DNA of 64,000 bases from UBA11524 sp034104265 (lineage in GTDB: Bacteria; Bacillota; Clostridia; Christensenellales; Aristaeellaceae), in assembly GCA_034104265.1 (NCBI GenBank), contig JAXEEE010000104.1:1-64000 (forward strand), given 5' to 3'. Below are positions 23,542 to 31,273 of the stretch, one piece after another. The notes under the pieces were generated by a model. That model was not told the origin of the DNA, did not search any database, and was given only the letters and a program-made list of their open reading frames with translations. Positions within the stretch are counted from its first letter, which is position 1. Every line of letters starts with the position of its first letter. The position numbers and the translations under genes are program-made.

Positions 23542-24063
23542 TCAGCGGCTTGAAACCTGTTTTCCTTCCCCGGCGGTGATCACCCGCACACCGGAGGGCT
23601 CCACCCCGGCATGGGCCTGGGCCATGGTCAGCAGCAGCGCGGTCTCCCCGTCGGTGAGCGTGGCCTTCTCCGTCACGATGGTTACGCTGCCCTCCGCCAC
23701 CACCGCCGCGCAGGGGGCAATGCCGCTCTCCAGCAGCGCGCCCTCCAGGGCGGTCTGCTTCTGGCGGACGTCGATGAGCCGCTGGAGCTGGGCGGCGGCG
23801 TCGGCGCGGGTCTGGGCGTCCAGACTTTCCTGGGCGCAGAGCGCTTCCAGGGCTGCCATGTCCTTGAGGGCCGCAGCGTCCCGCTCCTGTCGGTACTGCT
23901 CGATGGGCGCGGCGGTGGGGGCGGCGACCTCCGTTACCGGAATGGTCACGGTGGCGGCCTCCTGCACCAGCTGACGCTGATTGACCAGGTAGCTGACCGC
24001 CATGGTGGTCAGCAGCAGCGCCAGAAGCAGCAGGTTGCGGTGCTTATGGATCCAGTTGCCCAT
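23542..24063 (-). CDS. spoIIIAH: Stage III sporulation protein AH
   Basis: SpoIIIAH sits in the mother-cell membrane and joins forespore SpoIIQ to form the feeding-tube channel during engulfment. The 173-residue protein has a short cytoplasmic tail, one membrane helix (about 10-26), and an extracellular coiled, Ala/Gln-rich region followed by the ring-building-motif domain (about 100-165, GIAPCAAVVAEGSVTIVTEKATLTDGETALLLTMA). It is the last spoIIIA gene and overlaps the spoIIIAG end by 20 bases. It is at the short end of the family. Confidence 0.88.
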   Translation of the reverse strand: MGNWIHKHRNLLLLALLLTTMAVSYLVNQRQLVQEAATVTIPVTEVAAPTAAPIEQYRQERDAAALKDMAALEALCAQESLDAQTRADAAAQLQRLIDVRQKQTALEGALLESGIAPCAAVVAEGSVTIVTEKATLTDGETALLLTMAQAHAGVEPSGVRVITAGEGKQVSSR

Positions 24064-24427
24064 GCGATGAACCTCCTTTTCGTTCGAAAACCTCCACCCG
24101 GCTGGCGTCCAGCCCCATCAGCGTGGTTACGGCCCGGGTGAGCCTCAGCCGCACGGCGATGTCCGCCGCCCCGTCAGCCACCAGCACCGCCCCGCTGGGG
24201 ACCGTGGCCGTCTGCCCATCGGAGGTGGCTTCGTAGTAGAGGATGACCTCCACCGTGCCCGCCCCCTCCATGGAGGACAGCACCTGCTCCAGCCGGGCCT
24301 CCTCCCGGCTGCGGGCGGAGGATACCTCCAAGTTCCCCAGCGCCAGGCACAGGATCACTGCCCCGGCCAGCGCGGCCAGGAGCCAGCCGTCCTTGCGCCA
24401 TCGCTCGCGGATCCGCTGCCAGAGCAT
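24044..24427 (-). CDS. spoIIIAG: Stage III sporulation protein AG
   Basis: SpoIIIAG forms a large ring in the mother-cell membrane channel. The protein is 127 residues from the ATG at 24427 (GAGGTGAGGG upstream), with one membrane helix (about 15-33) and a compact extracellular ring-building domain (AGTVEVILYYEATSDGQ, then VRLRLTRAVTTLMGLDASRVEVF). The B. subtilis protein is about 230 residues, so this one lacks most of the insert, including much of the beta-barrel-forming region. It follows spoIIIAF by four bases and overlaps spoIIIAH. Confidence 0.88.
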   Translation of the reverse strand: MLWQRIRERWRKDGWLLAALAGAVILCLALGNLEVSSARSREEARLEQVLSSMEGAGTVEVILYYEATSDGQTATVPSGAVLVADGAADIAVRLRLTRAVTTLMGLDASRVEVFERKGGSSHGQLDP

Positions 24428-24431
24428 GCCC

Positions 24432-24719
24432 TCACCTCGTTTCCCCGCCTGCGTGGGAGGCTTCCGCCTGCCGCTCATACACGGCCATGGCAGCGGACGG
24501 ATCCCCTGCCCGGGCGGAAGTTTCCGTCAGGACGGTGGCGGGGGCGGCGGGCCCCTCCGGCAGCTGAAGCAGCCCCTGCATACCCTCCAGAAAGCACAGC
24601 GCGGCCATGAGCCCCGCTGCCAGCATGGCCGTGCGGCGCAGGGAGCCCTCCGGCAGCAGCCAGGACAGCACCGCCAGGGTCAGCGTCAGGGCGGCGAAGC
24701 GGTGCATAAGCGTCAGCAT
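24432..24719 (-). CDS. spoIIIAF: Stage III sporulation protein AF (short)
   Basis: A 95-residue protein with two predicted membrane helices (about 9-24 and 30-48) and a short outward tail. Order in the operon, size and topology identify it as SpoIIIAF, whose usual ring-building domain is reduced to about 45 residues here. It would be part of the mother-cell export assembly. Sequence evidence alone is weak; the assignment rests on synteny. Confidence 0.78.
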   Translation of the reverse strand: MLTLMHRFAALTLTLAVLSWLLPEGSLRRTAMLAAGLMAALCFLEGMQGLLQLPEGPAAPATVLTETSARAGDPSAAMAVYERQAEASHAGGETR

Positions 24720-24731
24720 GGGGAGCCTCCT

Positions 24732-25859
24732 TCATCGCAGCATCATGGTCATTCCGCTGACGCCGATGAGCTGCGCCATCAGCATCAGGAACATGGCGGC
24801 GGTGCACAGCTGGATGATGAACAGCAGCATCAGCACGCCGGAAAAATCGTCAATGCAGCGGATCAGCTCTCCGTCGGCCAGGGGCTGCAGGAGGGCTGCG
24901 GTCAGCTTGTAGAGCATGGCGGCGGCCAGGGTCTGGCACAGGGGCGTCAGGCACCAGGCGCACACCAGCATCAGCCCCGTTACCCCCAGGGCGCCCTGCA
25001 CCAGCATGCCCGAGCCCACCAGGGTGTCCACCGTGTCGGCGAACAGCCCGCCCACCACCGGCACGAAGTTGTCCAGCGCGTACTTGGCCGTGCGAAGGGT
25101 CACACCGTCCACCGCCGCGGCGGTGACGCCCCGGGTCATGATCACCCCGATGAACACCGTGAACCCCACGCCCAGCGTCCAGTTGGCGGCCTGACGGGCC
25201 AGCCCCGCCAGACGATCCAGGCGGATTGAGCTGCCCAGGTGGCACAGCATGGTCAGCGTGGCGCCGCACACGGCCAGGGGCAGCGTCACATGGCGGATCA
25301 GGGCAGTCATGGCTCCGGCGGAGGCCACCACCGCAGGCTGCATCAGCGCTGAGCCTGCCGAGCCGCCCAGGGCGGCCATCACCGTCAGCAGCAGCGGGAA
25401 CAGCCCCTGCATGCCGCTGGACATCCGTTCCACCGACCTGAGGCACAGGGCCGTGTGGTCGCTCAGGTCGCTGACGAGGAACACGCAGATCATCAGCATG
25501 CACACCACCTGCCCGGCCTCGCTTTTCTTCCCCAGCAGGCGGCACAGCAGGCTCCAGATCAGCGCGGGGGCCGCCAGGCGTGTCAGCCGCCACAGGCTCC
25601 CGGTGACCGCCGAGCAGAACCGGCTGGTGATCAGCTGCATCACCTGGTCGAAGTCCAGGGTCAGCTGGCCCAGGGCGATGCCTTGCAGCGTCTGCCGGAA
25701 GCCTCCTGTGGCCGCGAAGGGATCGGATGCGCCCACGGCCTCCTCCAGCGGGGATAAATCCAGGCCGTCCAGCATTTGCGTTACGCCCTCGGTGAGGGTT
25801 TGACCGGCGGCGGGGCAGGGGATGAGCGTCAGCAGCAATGCCAGAGCAAGCCACTTCAT
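24732..25859 (-). CDS. spoIIIAE: Stage III sporulation protein AE
   Basis: SpoIIIAE is the large polytopic component of the SpoIIIA-SpoIIQ channel. The 375-residue protein has a signal-like N-terminus (MKWLALALLLTLIPCPAAG), then about eight membrane segments with the conserved GLFPLLLTVMAALGGSAGSALMQPAV and NFVPVVGGLFADTVDTLVG stretches. Length is normal. Its ATG overlaps the spoIIIAD stop by four bases. Confidence 0.95.
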   Translation of the reverse strand: MKWLALALLLTLIPCPAAGQTLTEGVTQMLDGLDLSPLEEAVGASDPFAATGGFRQTLQGIALGQLTLDFDQVMQLITSRFCSAVTGSLWRLTRLAAPALIWSLLCRLLGKKSEAGQVVCMLMICVFLVSDLSDHTALCLRSVERMSSGMQGLFPLLLTVMAALGGSAGSALMQPAVVASAGAMTALIRHVTLPLAVCGATLTMLCHLGSSIRLDRLAGLARQAANWTLGVGFTVFIGVIMTRGVTAAAVDGVTLRTAKYALDNFVPVVGGLFADTVDTLVGSGMLVQGALGVTGLMLVCAWCLTPLCQTLAAAMLYKLTAALLQPLADGELIRCIDDFSGVLMLLFIIQLCTAAMFLMLMAQLIGVSGMTMMLR

Positions 25860-26242
25860 GGGGCCAGGGCCAGCAGCTTGGTCAGCAGCGTGCGCATGGC
25901 GGGCAGCGCCAGGCTGATGAGCATCACCCGCCCGGCCAGCTCGGTCTTCATGGCCAGGCCGTCCTCGCCTGCGTCCCGGCAGGTCTGGGCGGCGAAGTCC
26001 GTCAGCAGGCTGATGCCGGCGATCTTCAGCAGCTGCTGCAGGTAGGTGTCCCCCACGCCGCCCTGCCGCGCCAGCGCGGACAGACCGCCCACCACCTCCG
26101 ACAAAAGCGGCGCGGCCAGCGCCAGCAGCATGACGCCCGCCGCCAGGGATACCGCCATGCCCATTTCCGGCCGCAGCCGCCGCAATATCACCGCCGCCAC
26201 CGCCGCGAAGACCGACAGCCCCGCCATCTTCATCACGTCCAT
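25856..26242 (-). CDS. spoIIIAD: Stage III sporulation protein AD
   Basis: A 128-residue membrane protein with about four helices, RPEMGMAVSLAAGV and LKIAGISLLTDFAAQTCRDAGEDGLAMKTELAGRVMLI being the diagnostic stretches. It belongs to the membrane part of the sporulation export complex. It overlaps spoIIIAE (ATGA) and follows spoIIIAC by 16 bases. Confidence 0.95.
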   Translation of the reverse strand: MDVMKMAGLSVFAAVAAVILRRLRPEMGMAVSLAAGVMLLALAAPLLSEVVGGLSALARQGGVGDTYLQQLLKIAGISLLTDFAAQTCRDAGEDGLAMKTELAGRVMLISLALPAMRTLLTKLLALAP

Positions 26243-26258
26243 GCCATTGCTTCTCCCG

Positions 26259-26456
26259 TCAGTAGAGTTGGAAGATGGTGCGCACCTGGGTCAGCAGATC
26301 CGCCACCAGACTCACCACCATCAGCAGCACAATGGCCAGCCCCGCCACTGTGGACAGCGTGGCCAGCTCCTCCCGGCCCGCCCGCTTCAGGATGGCCGCC
26401 ACCACCGTGGTCAGCACCCCGATTCCCGCAATCTGAACCAGCGTGTCCAGCTGCAT
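26259..26456 (-). CDS. spoIIIAC: Stage III sporulation protein AC
   Basis: A 65-residue two-helix membrane protein; IAGIGVLTTVVAAILKRAGREELATL is the conserved core. Length is the usual one for SpoIIIAC, which pairs with SpoIIIAD in the channel base. Confidence 0.95.
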   Translation of the reverse strand: MQLDTLVQIAGIGVLTTVVAAILKRAGREELATLSTVAGLAIVLLMVVSLVADLLTQVRTIFQLY

Positions 26457-26474
26457 ACGCCCCGCCTCCCTTCA

Positions 26475-26966
26475 TTAAATAAGCCACAGCGTCAGGCACA
26501 GCCCGCCCAGCAGCCCCAGCTGCCGCCACATTTTCGCCTCCGTCTCCGCCCGGGCGCGGTGGGATGATGCCAATAACCGCATTTCCTCCCCGCAAAGCTC
26601 CGCGGCCTGACGGCGGCTCTCCCGGCTGCCATGGCCCAGACGGCGCAGCAGCCGCAGGACGATTTCCTGCTCCTGCAGGGGCAGGGCGGAAAGATCCAGC
26701 AGCGCATCCGGCGTTTGCAGCGGCTGGGCGCGGAGCTTCCCCGCCAGCGTCCGCAGGAGCCGGTCGGGCAGCGCATCCTCCCGGGCGGCCATGTCCAGCA
26801 CCTCCGGCAGTGAGCCCGCACCCTCCTCCAGCAGCAGGGACAGATGCTGCATCACCGCAGCCCAACGTTCCTGCCGCTGACAGCTGCTGCGCATGTCCTG
26901 CCCCCGCCGCCAGCCCGCCGCCGCGCACAAAAGTCCCGCCGCAATGGCCAGCAGCGTGCGGATCAC
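26475..26966 (-). CDS. spoIIIAB: Stage III sporulation protein AB
   Basis: The 163-residue protein begins at a GTG (26966) that overlaps the spoIIIAA stop as GTGA. It has an N-terminal membrane helix, a cytoplasmic helical part (ERWAAVMQHLSLLLEEGAGSLPEVL ... GHGSRESRRQAAELCGEEM) and a C-terminal membrane helix, like the GspF-related SpoIIIAB. It probably couples the AA ATPase to the membrane complex. Confidence 0.9.
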   Translation of the reverse strand: MIRTLLAIAAGLLCAAAGWRRGQDMRSSCQRQERWAAVMQHLSLLLEEGAGSLPEVLDMAAREDALPDRLLRTLAGKLRAQPLQTPDALLDLSALPLQEQEIVLRLLRRLGHGSRESRRQAAELCGEEMRLLASSHRARAETEAKMWRQLGLLGGLCLTLWLI

Positions 26967-27865
26967 AGGCTCTTCACCGGTGCGCCGCTGCGGTCGTACA
27001 CAGCGGCGATCCGGCCTCCGCCCTGGGGGGACAGCACGGCATAATAATGGAAGCAACGCTGGCTCATCAGCGTGGCCATGGCGGGCCGGGAGGCCAGCTC
27101 GTGCAGGCCCACGCCATGGACGCTGGCCATCACCGCCACGCCGCAGGCCATGGCGTCCATCACGGCGGCGATGTCCCCGGCATGGGCCAGCTCGTCGGTG
27201 ATGATCGCCTGGGGGGCCATGGAGCGCAGCAACCAGGACACCGCTTCGGGCTTGGGGCAGCCGTCCAGCACGTCGCAGGTCTGGCCCACGTCCAGCTGGG
27301 GTACACCGGATACGCAGGCGGCCAGCTCGCCACGCTCGTCAATGACGGCGGTTTGCACGGCCTGACTGCCGGAGGCCAGCAGCCGCGCCAGATCCCGCAG
27401 GAGGGTTGTCTTCCCGGAACCCGGCGGGCCGATGACCAGCAGGCTGCGCAGGGCGCCCTTCTGGCGGCACAGGGGCAGCAGGGGCTCCGCCGCCCCGGGC
27501 CACTGGCCCGCGATGCGGATGCACAGGGAGCCCACGTCCCGCAGAATCATCCGCCCGGCCTGCTCCTGCACGTGGCCGCACAGCCCCATGCGGTGTCCGC
27601 CCGTGAGGGTGCAGTAGCCCTGACCGGTTTCGTCCGTGCGGGCGTAGAGGCTGTGGCCGCTGAGGGCCTCTGCCAGCTGCTCCACCTGCCGGGCTTGCGG
27701 ATACCAGGGTACGGCGATCACCTCGCCTGCGGTGCAAAGCAGCACGGGCTGCTCCGCCCGGATGCGGATCTCCCGCAGCTCCCCCGGATTCAGCAGCGAC
27801 AGCTGGGCCCGCACCTCCCCGGGCAGGCAGGGGCTGAGGAACGCGCAGGTTTCCTCCCAGGTCAT
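26963..27865 (-). CDS. spoIIIAA: Stage III sporulation protein AA (ATPase)
   Basis: SpoIIIAA is the secretion-type ATPase of the sporulation channel. The 300-residue protein has the Walker A motif GPPGSGKTT (146-154), a Walker B-like VIDERGELAA, and the C-terminal ASVHG region. Length is normal. GGGAGG precedes the ATG. It heads spoIIIAA-AH and follows the L,D-transpeptidase gene by only 15 bases, so the two may share a transcript. No sigma-E promoter was sought in detail. Confidence 0.96.
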   Translation of the reverse strand: MTWEETCAFLSPCLPGEVRAQLSLLNPGELREIRIRAEQPVLLCTAGEVIAVPWYPQARQVEQLAEALSGHSLYARTDETGQGYCTLTGGHRMGLCGHVQEQAGRMILRDVGSLCIRIAGQWPGAAEPLLPLCRQKGALRSLLVIGPPGSGKTTLLRDLARLLASGSQAVQTAVIDERGELAACVSGVPQLDVGQTCDVLDGCPKPEAVSWLLRSMAPQAIITDELAHAGDIAAVMDAMACGVAVMASVHGVGLHELASRPAMATLMSQRCFHYYAVLSPQGGGRIAAVYDRSGAPVKSL

Positions 27866-27880
27866 GGGGATGGCCTCCCT

Positions 27881-28543
27881 TCATTCAAACAGCGTCAGGC
27901 CGATGGCCTGGTAGAAGCCCCAGTCCACATGGGTTCCGGCGGGCAGGTGCAGCTCCTTGCGGGCTCGTGCCACCGCCTGCTCGGTGGCGGGGCCGTACAC
28001 GCCGTCGGGCCAGCCGGTATAGTAGCCCAGGGCACGGAGCTTGCGCTGCACGGCGGTGACGGCGCTGGAGCGGTCACCGCTTTGCAGGGGGCGGAGGGTT
28101 CCGCCCAGCTCGCCGTAGGGGCCGCACTCGATGACCACCTTTGTGCCGTTGGGCACCAGGGCATACAGCTCCTCCGCGTCCGCGCAGCGCAGGCGGATGC
28201 ATCCGTGGCTGGCGTTATAGCCGATGGATTCCGGCTTGTTGGTGCCGTGGATGCCGTACTGCCCGAAGGGCACGTTCAGCCCCAGGAAGCAGGTGCCGAA
28301 GCCGCTCATCCGCCCGGAGAAGCGGCTGTTGATGACAAAGATCCCCAGGGGCGTGGGGGTGTCCCAGGCGCCGGTGGCCACGGTGTAGCTTTTGACCAGC
28401 TTGTCGCCCTGCCACAGGGTCAGGCGCTTCTGCTCCACATCCACATGGATGATATAGGGCGCATCCGCCTGGCCGGAGGCCTTCAGCCCCAGGCATACCG
28501 CCAGCAGGAACAGCATCAGCGCGAAAGCCAGGCTGCGGCGCAT
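27881..28543 (-). CDS. Secreted L,D-transpeptidase with peptidoglycan-binding domain
   Basis: The 220-residue protein has a signal peptide (1-25), a YkuD domain (about 29-140) with the catalytic H99 and S-H-G-C115 followed by IRLRC, and a C-terminal peptidoglycan-binding domain (about 148-210, LQSGDRSSAVTAVQRKLRALGYYTG). YkuD enzymes form 3-3 cross-links in peptidoglycan or attach proteins. AAGGGGTGAGG precedes the ATG at 28543. Its place directly before spoIIIAA suggests a role in spore cortex or germ-cell-wall remodelling, but this is inference from position. Confidence 0.92.
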   Translation of the reverse strand: MRRSLAFALMLFLLAVCLGLKASGQADAPYIIHVDVEQKRLTLWQGDKLVKSYTVATGAWDTPTPLGIFVINSRFSGRMSGFGTCFLGLNVPFGQYGIHGTNKPESIGYNASHGCIRLRCADAEELYALVPNGTKVVIECGPYGELGGTLRPLQSGDRSSAVTAVQRKLRALGYYTGWPDGVYGPATEQAVARARKELHLPAGTHVDWGFYQAIGLTLFE

Positions 28544-28662
28544 GTCCTCACCCCTTTTCCTGCAGGAGCATATGCGCCCTGCACGCCGTCCATGACACAG
28601 GAAAAGGTTTGGAAATCCGCTGTCAGCACGGGGTAAAATCCGCCGGAAATCAGGAAAAGCGG

Positions 28663-28690
28663 TTGAAAATACCGGTGGGTATGGTATAAT
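28663..28690 (+). promoter_or_regulatory. Promoter of the 5'-nucleotidase gene
   Basis: TTGAAA (28663-28668), 16-base spacer, TATAAT (28685-28690) preceded by TGG, an extended -10. Confidence 0.85.
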
Positions 28691-28752
28691 GGAACTGGAA
28701 ATGCCAAGGTAAACTTTCATCACAACAACCGTATGACAAGGAGGAGTCTGAC

Positions 28753-30423
28753 ATGAAAAAGATCCTGGCGCTGATGCTGGCGCTGGCGATGCTGCTGGGC
28801 TGCACCGCCTTGGCGGAGGACGCCGCTCCTGCGCTGACCAAGGACCTGGTGATCCTGTTCACCAGCGACGCGCACTGCGGTATTGACAGCGGCTTCGGCT
28901 ACGCTGGCCTGGCGACTGTGCGCGACGTGCTGGCGGCCAAGAACCATGTGATCCTGGTGGACAACGGCGACGCCATCCAGGGCGAGCCCGTGGGCACCAT
29001 GACCAAGGGCGAGGCCATCATCGAGCTGATGAACACCGTGGGCTACGAAGTGGCTATCCCCGGCAACCATGAGTTCGACTACGGCATGGACAACTTCCTG
29101 GGCCTGGTGGAGAAGGCGAACTACCCCTACATCAGCGCCAACTTCACCCACAACGGCGAATTGGTGTTCCAGCCCTACGTCATCAAGGAGTATGACGGCG
29201 TGAAGGTGGCCTTCGTGGGCGTGACCACCCCCAAGACCTTCACCAGCTCCACCCCCACCTACTTCCAGGATGAGAACGGCAACTACGTTTACGGCTTCTC
29301 CGAGGACGAGACCGGCGAGAAGCTCTACGCTGCCGTGCAGTCCGCTGTGGACGCTGCCCGTGCCGAGGGCGCGACCTACGTCGTGGCCATGGCTCATCTG
29401 GGCAACGAGGACACCTGCGCTCCCTGGCGCTATGACAACGTGATCACCAACACCAACGGCATCGACGTGTTCCTGGACGGCCACAGCCATGATACCGATC
29501 AGGTTGTCGTCACCAACAAGGACGGCGTGGAAGTGCCCCGTTCTGCCTGCGGCACCAAGCTGGGCGGCATCGGCTACGCTGTGATTTCCGCCAAGGACGG
29601 CAGCGTGTCCACCGGTGTGTACACCTGGGACAACAAGGTTTCCGCGCCTGTTCTGTTCGGCATTGAGAACGATGTGAGCAAGGCTGTTGCCGCTGCCACC
29701 GATACCCTGAATGCCAAGCTGTCCGAGGTGGTTGCCAAGACCGCCGTGGATCTGACCATTGTGGATCCCGTGGCTGTGGATGAGAGCGGCAAGCCCATCC
29801 GCATCATCCGCAACGCTGAGACCAACCTGGGCGACCTGTGCGCCGACGCTTACCGCGACCAGTCCGGCGCGGAGATTGCCTTCGTCAACGGCGGCGGCAT
29901 CCGTGTGAGCATCGCGGCCGGCGACATCACCCTCAACGACATCCTGAAGGTGCATCCCTTCGGCAACGCCATGTGCGTGGTGGAGGCCACCGGCCAGGAG
30001 ATCCTGGACGCGCTGGAGTGGGCTTCCCGCAATGTGCCCGGCGAGAACGGCGGCTTCCTGCAGGTGTCCGGTCTGACCTACGAGATCCACACCTACATCG
30101 AGTCCTCCTGCACCTCTGACGACAAGGGCGGCTTCACCGGTGTGACCGGCGAGTACCGCGTCAAGAACGTGAAGGTGGGCGGCGAGGATCTGGTGCTGGA
30201 CAAGACCTACACCCTGGCCTCCCACAACTACATGCTCAAGAGCGGCGGCGACGGCATCAACATGTTCACCGACAACACGGTGCTGCAGGATGAAGTCAAG
30301 CTGGACAACCAGGTGCTGATCGACTACATCGTCGACACCCTGGGCGGCGTTGTGGGCGAGCAGTACGCTGAGCCCTACGGCGAGGGCCGCATTGTGGCCG
30401 TGGCCGAGAAGCCCGCTGAGTAA
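28753..30423 (+). CDS. Secreted 5'-nucleotidase/metallophosphoesterase
   Basis: The 556-residue protein has a signal sequence (1-21) with LLGC at 17-20 that could be a lipobox, a calcineurin-like domain (about 30-270: FTSDAHCGI, VDNGDAIQGEPVG, IPGNHEFDYG, DGHSHD) and a 5'-nucleotidase C-terminal domain (about 300-540: NAETNLGDLCADAYR, NGGGIRVSI, HPFGNAMCV). Such enzymes release nucleosides and phosphate from extracellular nucleotides or UDP-sugars. There is no LPXTG anchor. AAGGAGGAG precedes the ATG. It is a single-gene unit with clear promoter and terminator, and codon use is strongly biased, as in highly expressed genes. Confidence 0.93.
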   Translation: MKKILALMLALAMLLGCTALAEDAAPALTKDLVILFTSDAHCGIDSGFGYAGLATVRDVLAAKNHVILVDNGDAIQGEPVGTMTKGEAIIELMNTVGYEVAIPGNHEFDYGMDNFLGLVEKANYPYISANFTHNGELVFQPYVIKEYDGVKVAFVGVTTPKTFTSSTPTYFQDENGNYVYGFSEDETGEKLYAAVQSAVDAARAEGATYVVAMAHLGNEDTCAPWRYDNVITNTNGIDVFLDGHSHDTDQVVVTNKDGVEVPRSACGTKLGGIGYAVISAKDGSVSTGVYTWDNKVSAPVLFGIENDVSKAVAAATDTLNAKLSEVVAKTAVDLTIVDPVAVDESGKPIRIIRNAETNLGDLCADAYRDQSGAEIAFVNGGGIRVSIAAGDITLNDILKVHPFGNAMCVVEATGQEILDALEWASRNVPGENGGFLQVSGLTYEIHTYIESSCTSDDKGGFTGVTGEYRVKNVKVGGEDLVLDKTYTLASHNYMLKSGGDGINMFTDNTVLQDEVKLDNQVLIDYIVDTLGGVVGEQYAEPYGEGRIVAVAEKPAE

Positions 30424-30449
30424 TTCCCTGCGATTTCCCCCGATTTTCC

Positions 30450-30483
30450 GCCCCTGCCGCGATACGCTCCGGCAGGGGCTTTT
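30450..30483 (+). terminator. Terminator after the 5'-nucleotidase gene
   Basis: GCCCCTGCCG (30450-30459) pairs with CGGCAGGGGC around a ten-base loop, followed by TTTT. Confidence 0.85.
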
Positions 30484-30513
30484 GCATGCGGATATGGCGC
30501 GGGACGGAGAATG

Positions 30514-30803
30514 CCTTCCCCTTCTTAGGAAGGTGGCCGAGCGAAGCGAGGTCGGATGAGGTCGTGCTTGTTGTGCGCTGCATGGCCCGCCGGAAGATGT
30601 CGCTGCGATGCGGCCTGTGCGAAGGTGCCGTTTCCAACGCGGGCGGCCTTCGGCGCCTGCTCGGAAACTCACTTCTCTTCCTTTTCTTTTTATTGATTCT
30701 TTGTGTTGCGCCTGGGCTGCCGCGACATCCCTGCGCAGGGGCTAACGCCGCCCCTGCTACCAAAGCAAGGGGTTTCACCCCTTGACCCTTTTCCGCTGGC
30801 GCG
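30514..30803 (+). repeat. Dispersed structured repeat, copy B
   Basis: About 290 bases matching copy C (36336-36600) and the fragment at 1-48, all in the same orientation. Shared blocks in order: CCTTCCC...GGAAGGTGGCCGAGCG-AGCGAGG-CGGATGAGG; a GTTTCC...GGAAAC hairpin; a GC-TGGGCTGCCGC block; the identical hairpin GCAGGGGCTAACGCCGCCCCTGC; the CAAGGGG...CCCCTTG hairpin; and CCGCTGGCGCG. Loops and pairs differ between copies while the arms stay complementary. No protein is encoded. It lies between the nucleotidase terminator and the aspS T-box. Confidence 0.85.
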
Positions 30804-30876
30804 ATCTCCTGGAGTGGATTTATTCCAAAAGAATTGTTTTGCGCCTGTTTTTTCCTGTACTTTATCTGTACATCCC

Positions 30877-30906
30877 TTGACGCGGGGTTGTATCAGGTGG
30901 TATCAT
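30877..30906 (+). promoter_or_regulatory. Promoter of the aspS/gatC-gatA-gatB operon
   Basis: TTGACG (30877-30882), 18-base spacer, TATCAT (30901-30906), preceding the T-box leader. Confidence 0.7.
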
Positions 30907-30914
30907 CGTCACGA

Positions 30915-31238
30915 AAACACAGCGGACTGCATGGTCCGCATCAAAGGCTGTGAAGAGCAGCAGTAGCCGATCAGGATGCCTTTCCCAGAGAGCCGCGTCA
31001 AGGTGCAAGTGCGGCAGGGCAGCCCGGTGAAGGAACAGCTCGGAGCCGCCGCCCCAAAGGCTCATCACCCAGTAGGCGCGGACGGGGGAAGCCCGTGACA
31101 GCTTCAGGCAATCGCCGCGAAGGCCGTTGCCGGGAAAGGCTTCTTCCGCCTGTGCGGTGAGAAGCGAATGTGGGTGGTACCGCGTAGGACGACCGTCTTT
31201 CGCCCCAGGATGCATGGGGCAGAAGGGCGGCTTTTTTG
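30915..31238 (+). promoter_or_regulatory. T-box leader, probable Asn specifier
   Basis: The leader senses uncharged tRNA and chooses between an antiterminator and a terminator. Stem I carries AGTA (30962-30965), CAGAGAGC, and a 3' strand in which GCTC (31038-31041) pairs with GAGC (30955-30958); the triplet just before it, AAC (31034-31036) followed by A, is the best specifier reading, i.e. asparagine. The T-box TGGTACCGCG is at 31175-31184. A terminator stem follows (31190-31231) with GCCCCA/TGGGGC and CCGTCTT/AAGGGCGG, then TTTTTT (31232-31237). Specifier is inferred by eye; the T-box class is certain. Confidence 0.92.
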
Positions 31239-31273
31239 ATTTCCGGGCCATCGGAGAAGGAGGACGTGAAGGT

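Noticed and set aside
30514..30803. Repeat copies as parts of an insertion sequence or CRISPR
   Set aside because: No transposase, target duplications or regularly spaced units; copies are few, long and intergenic.
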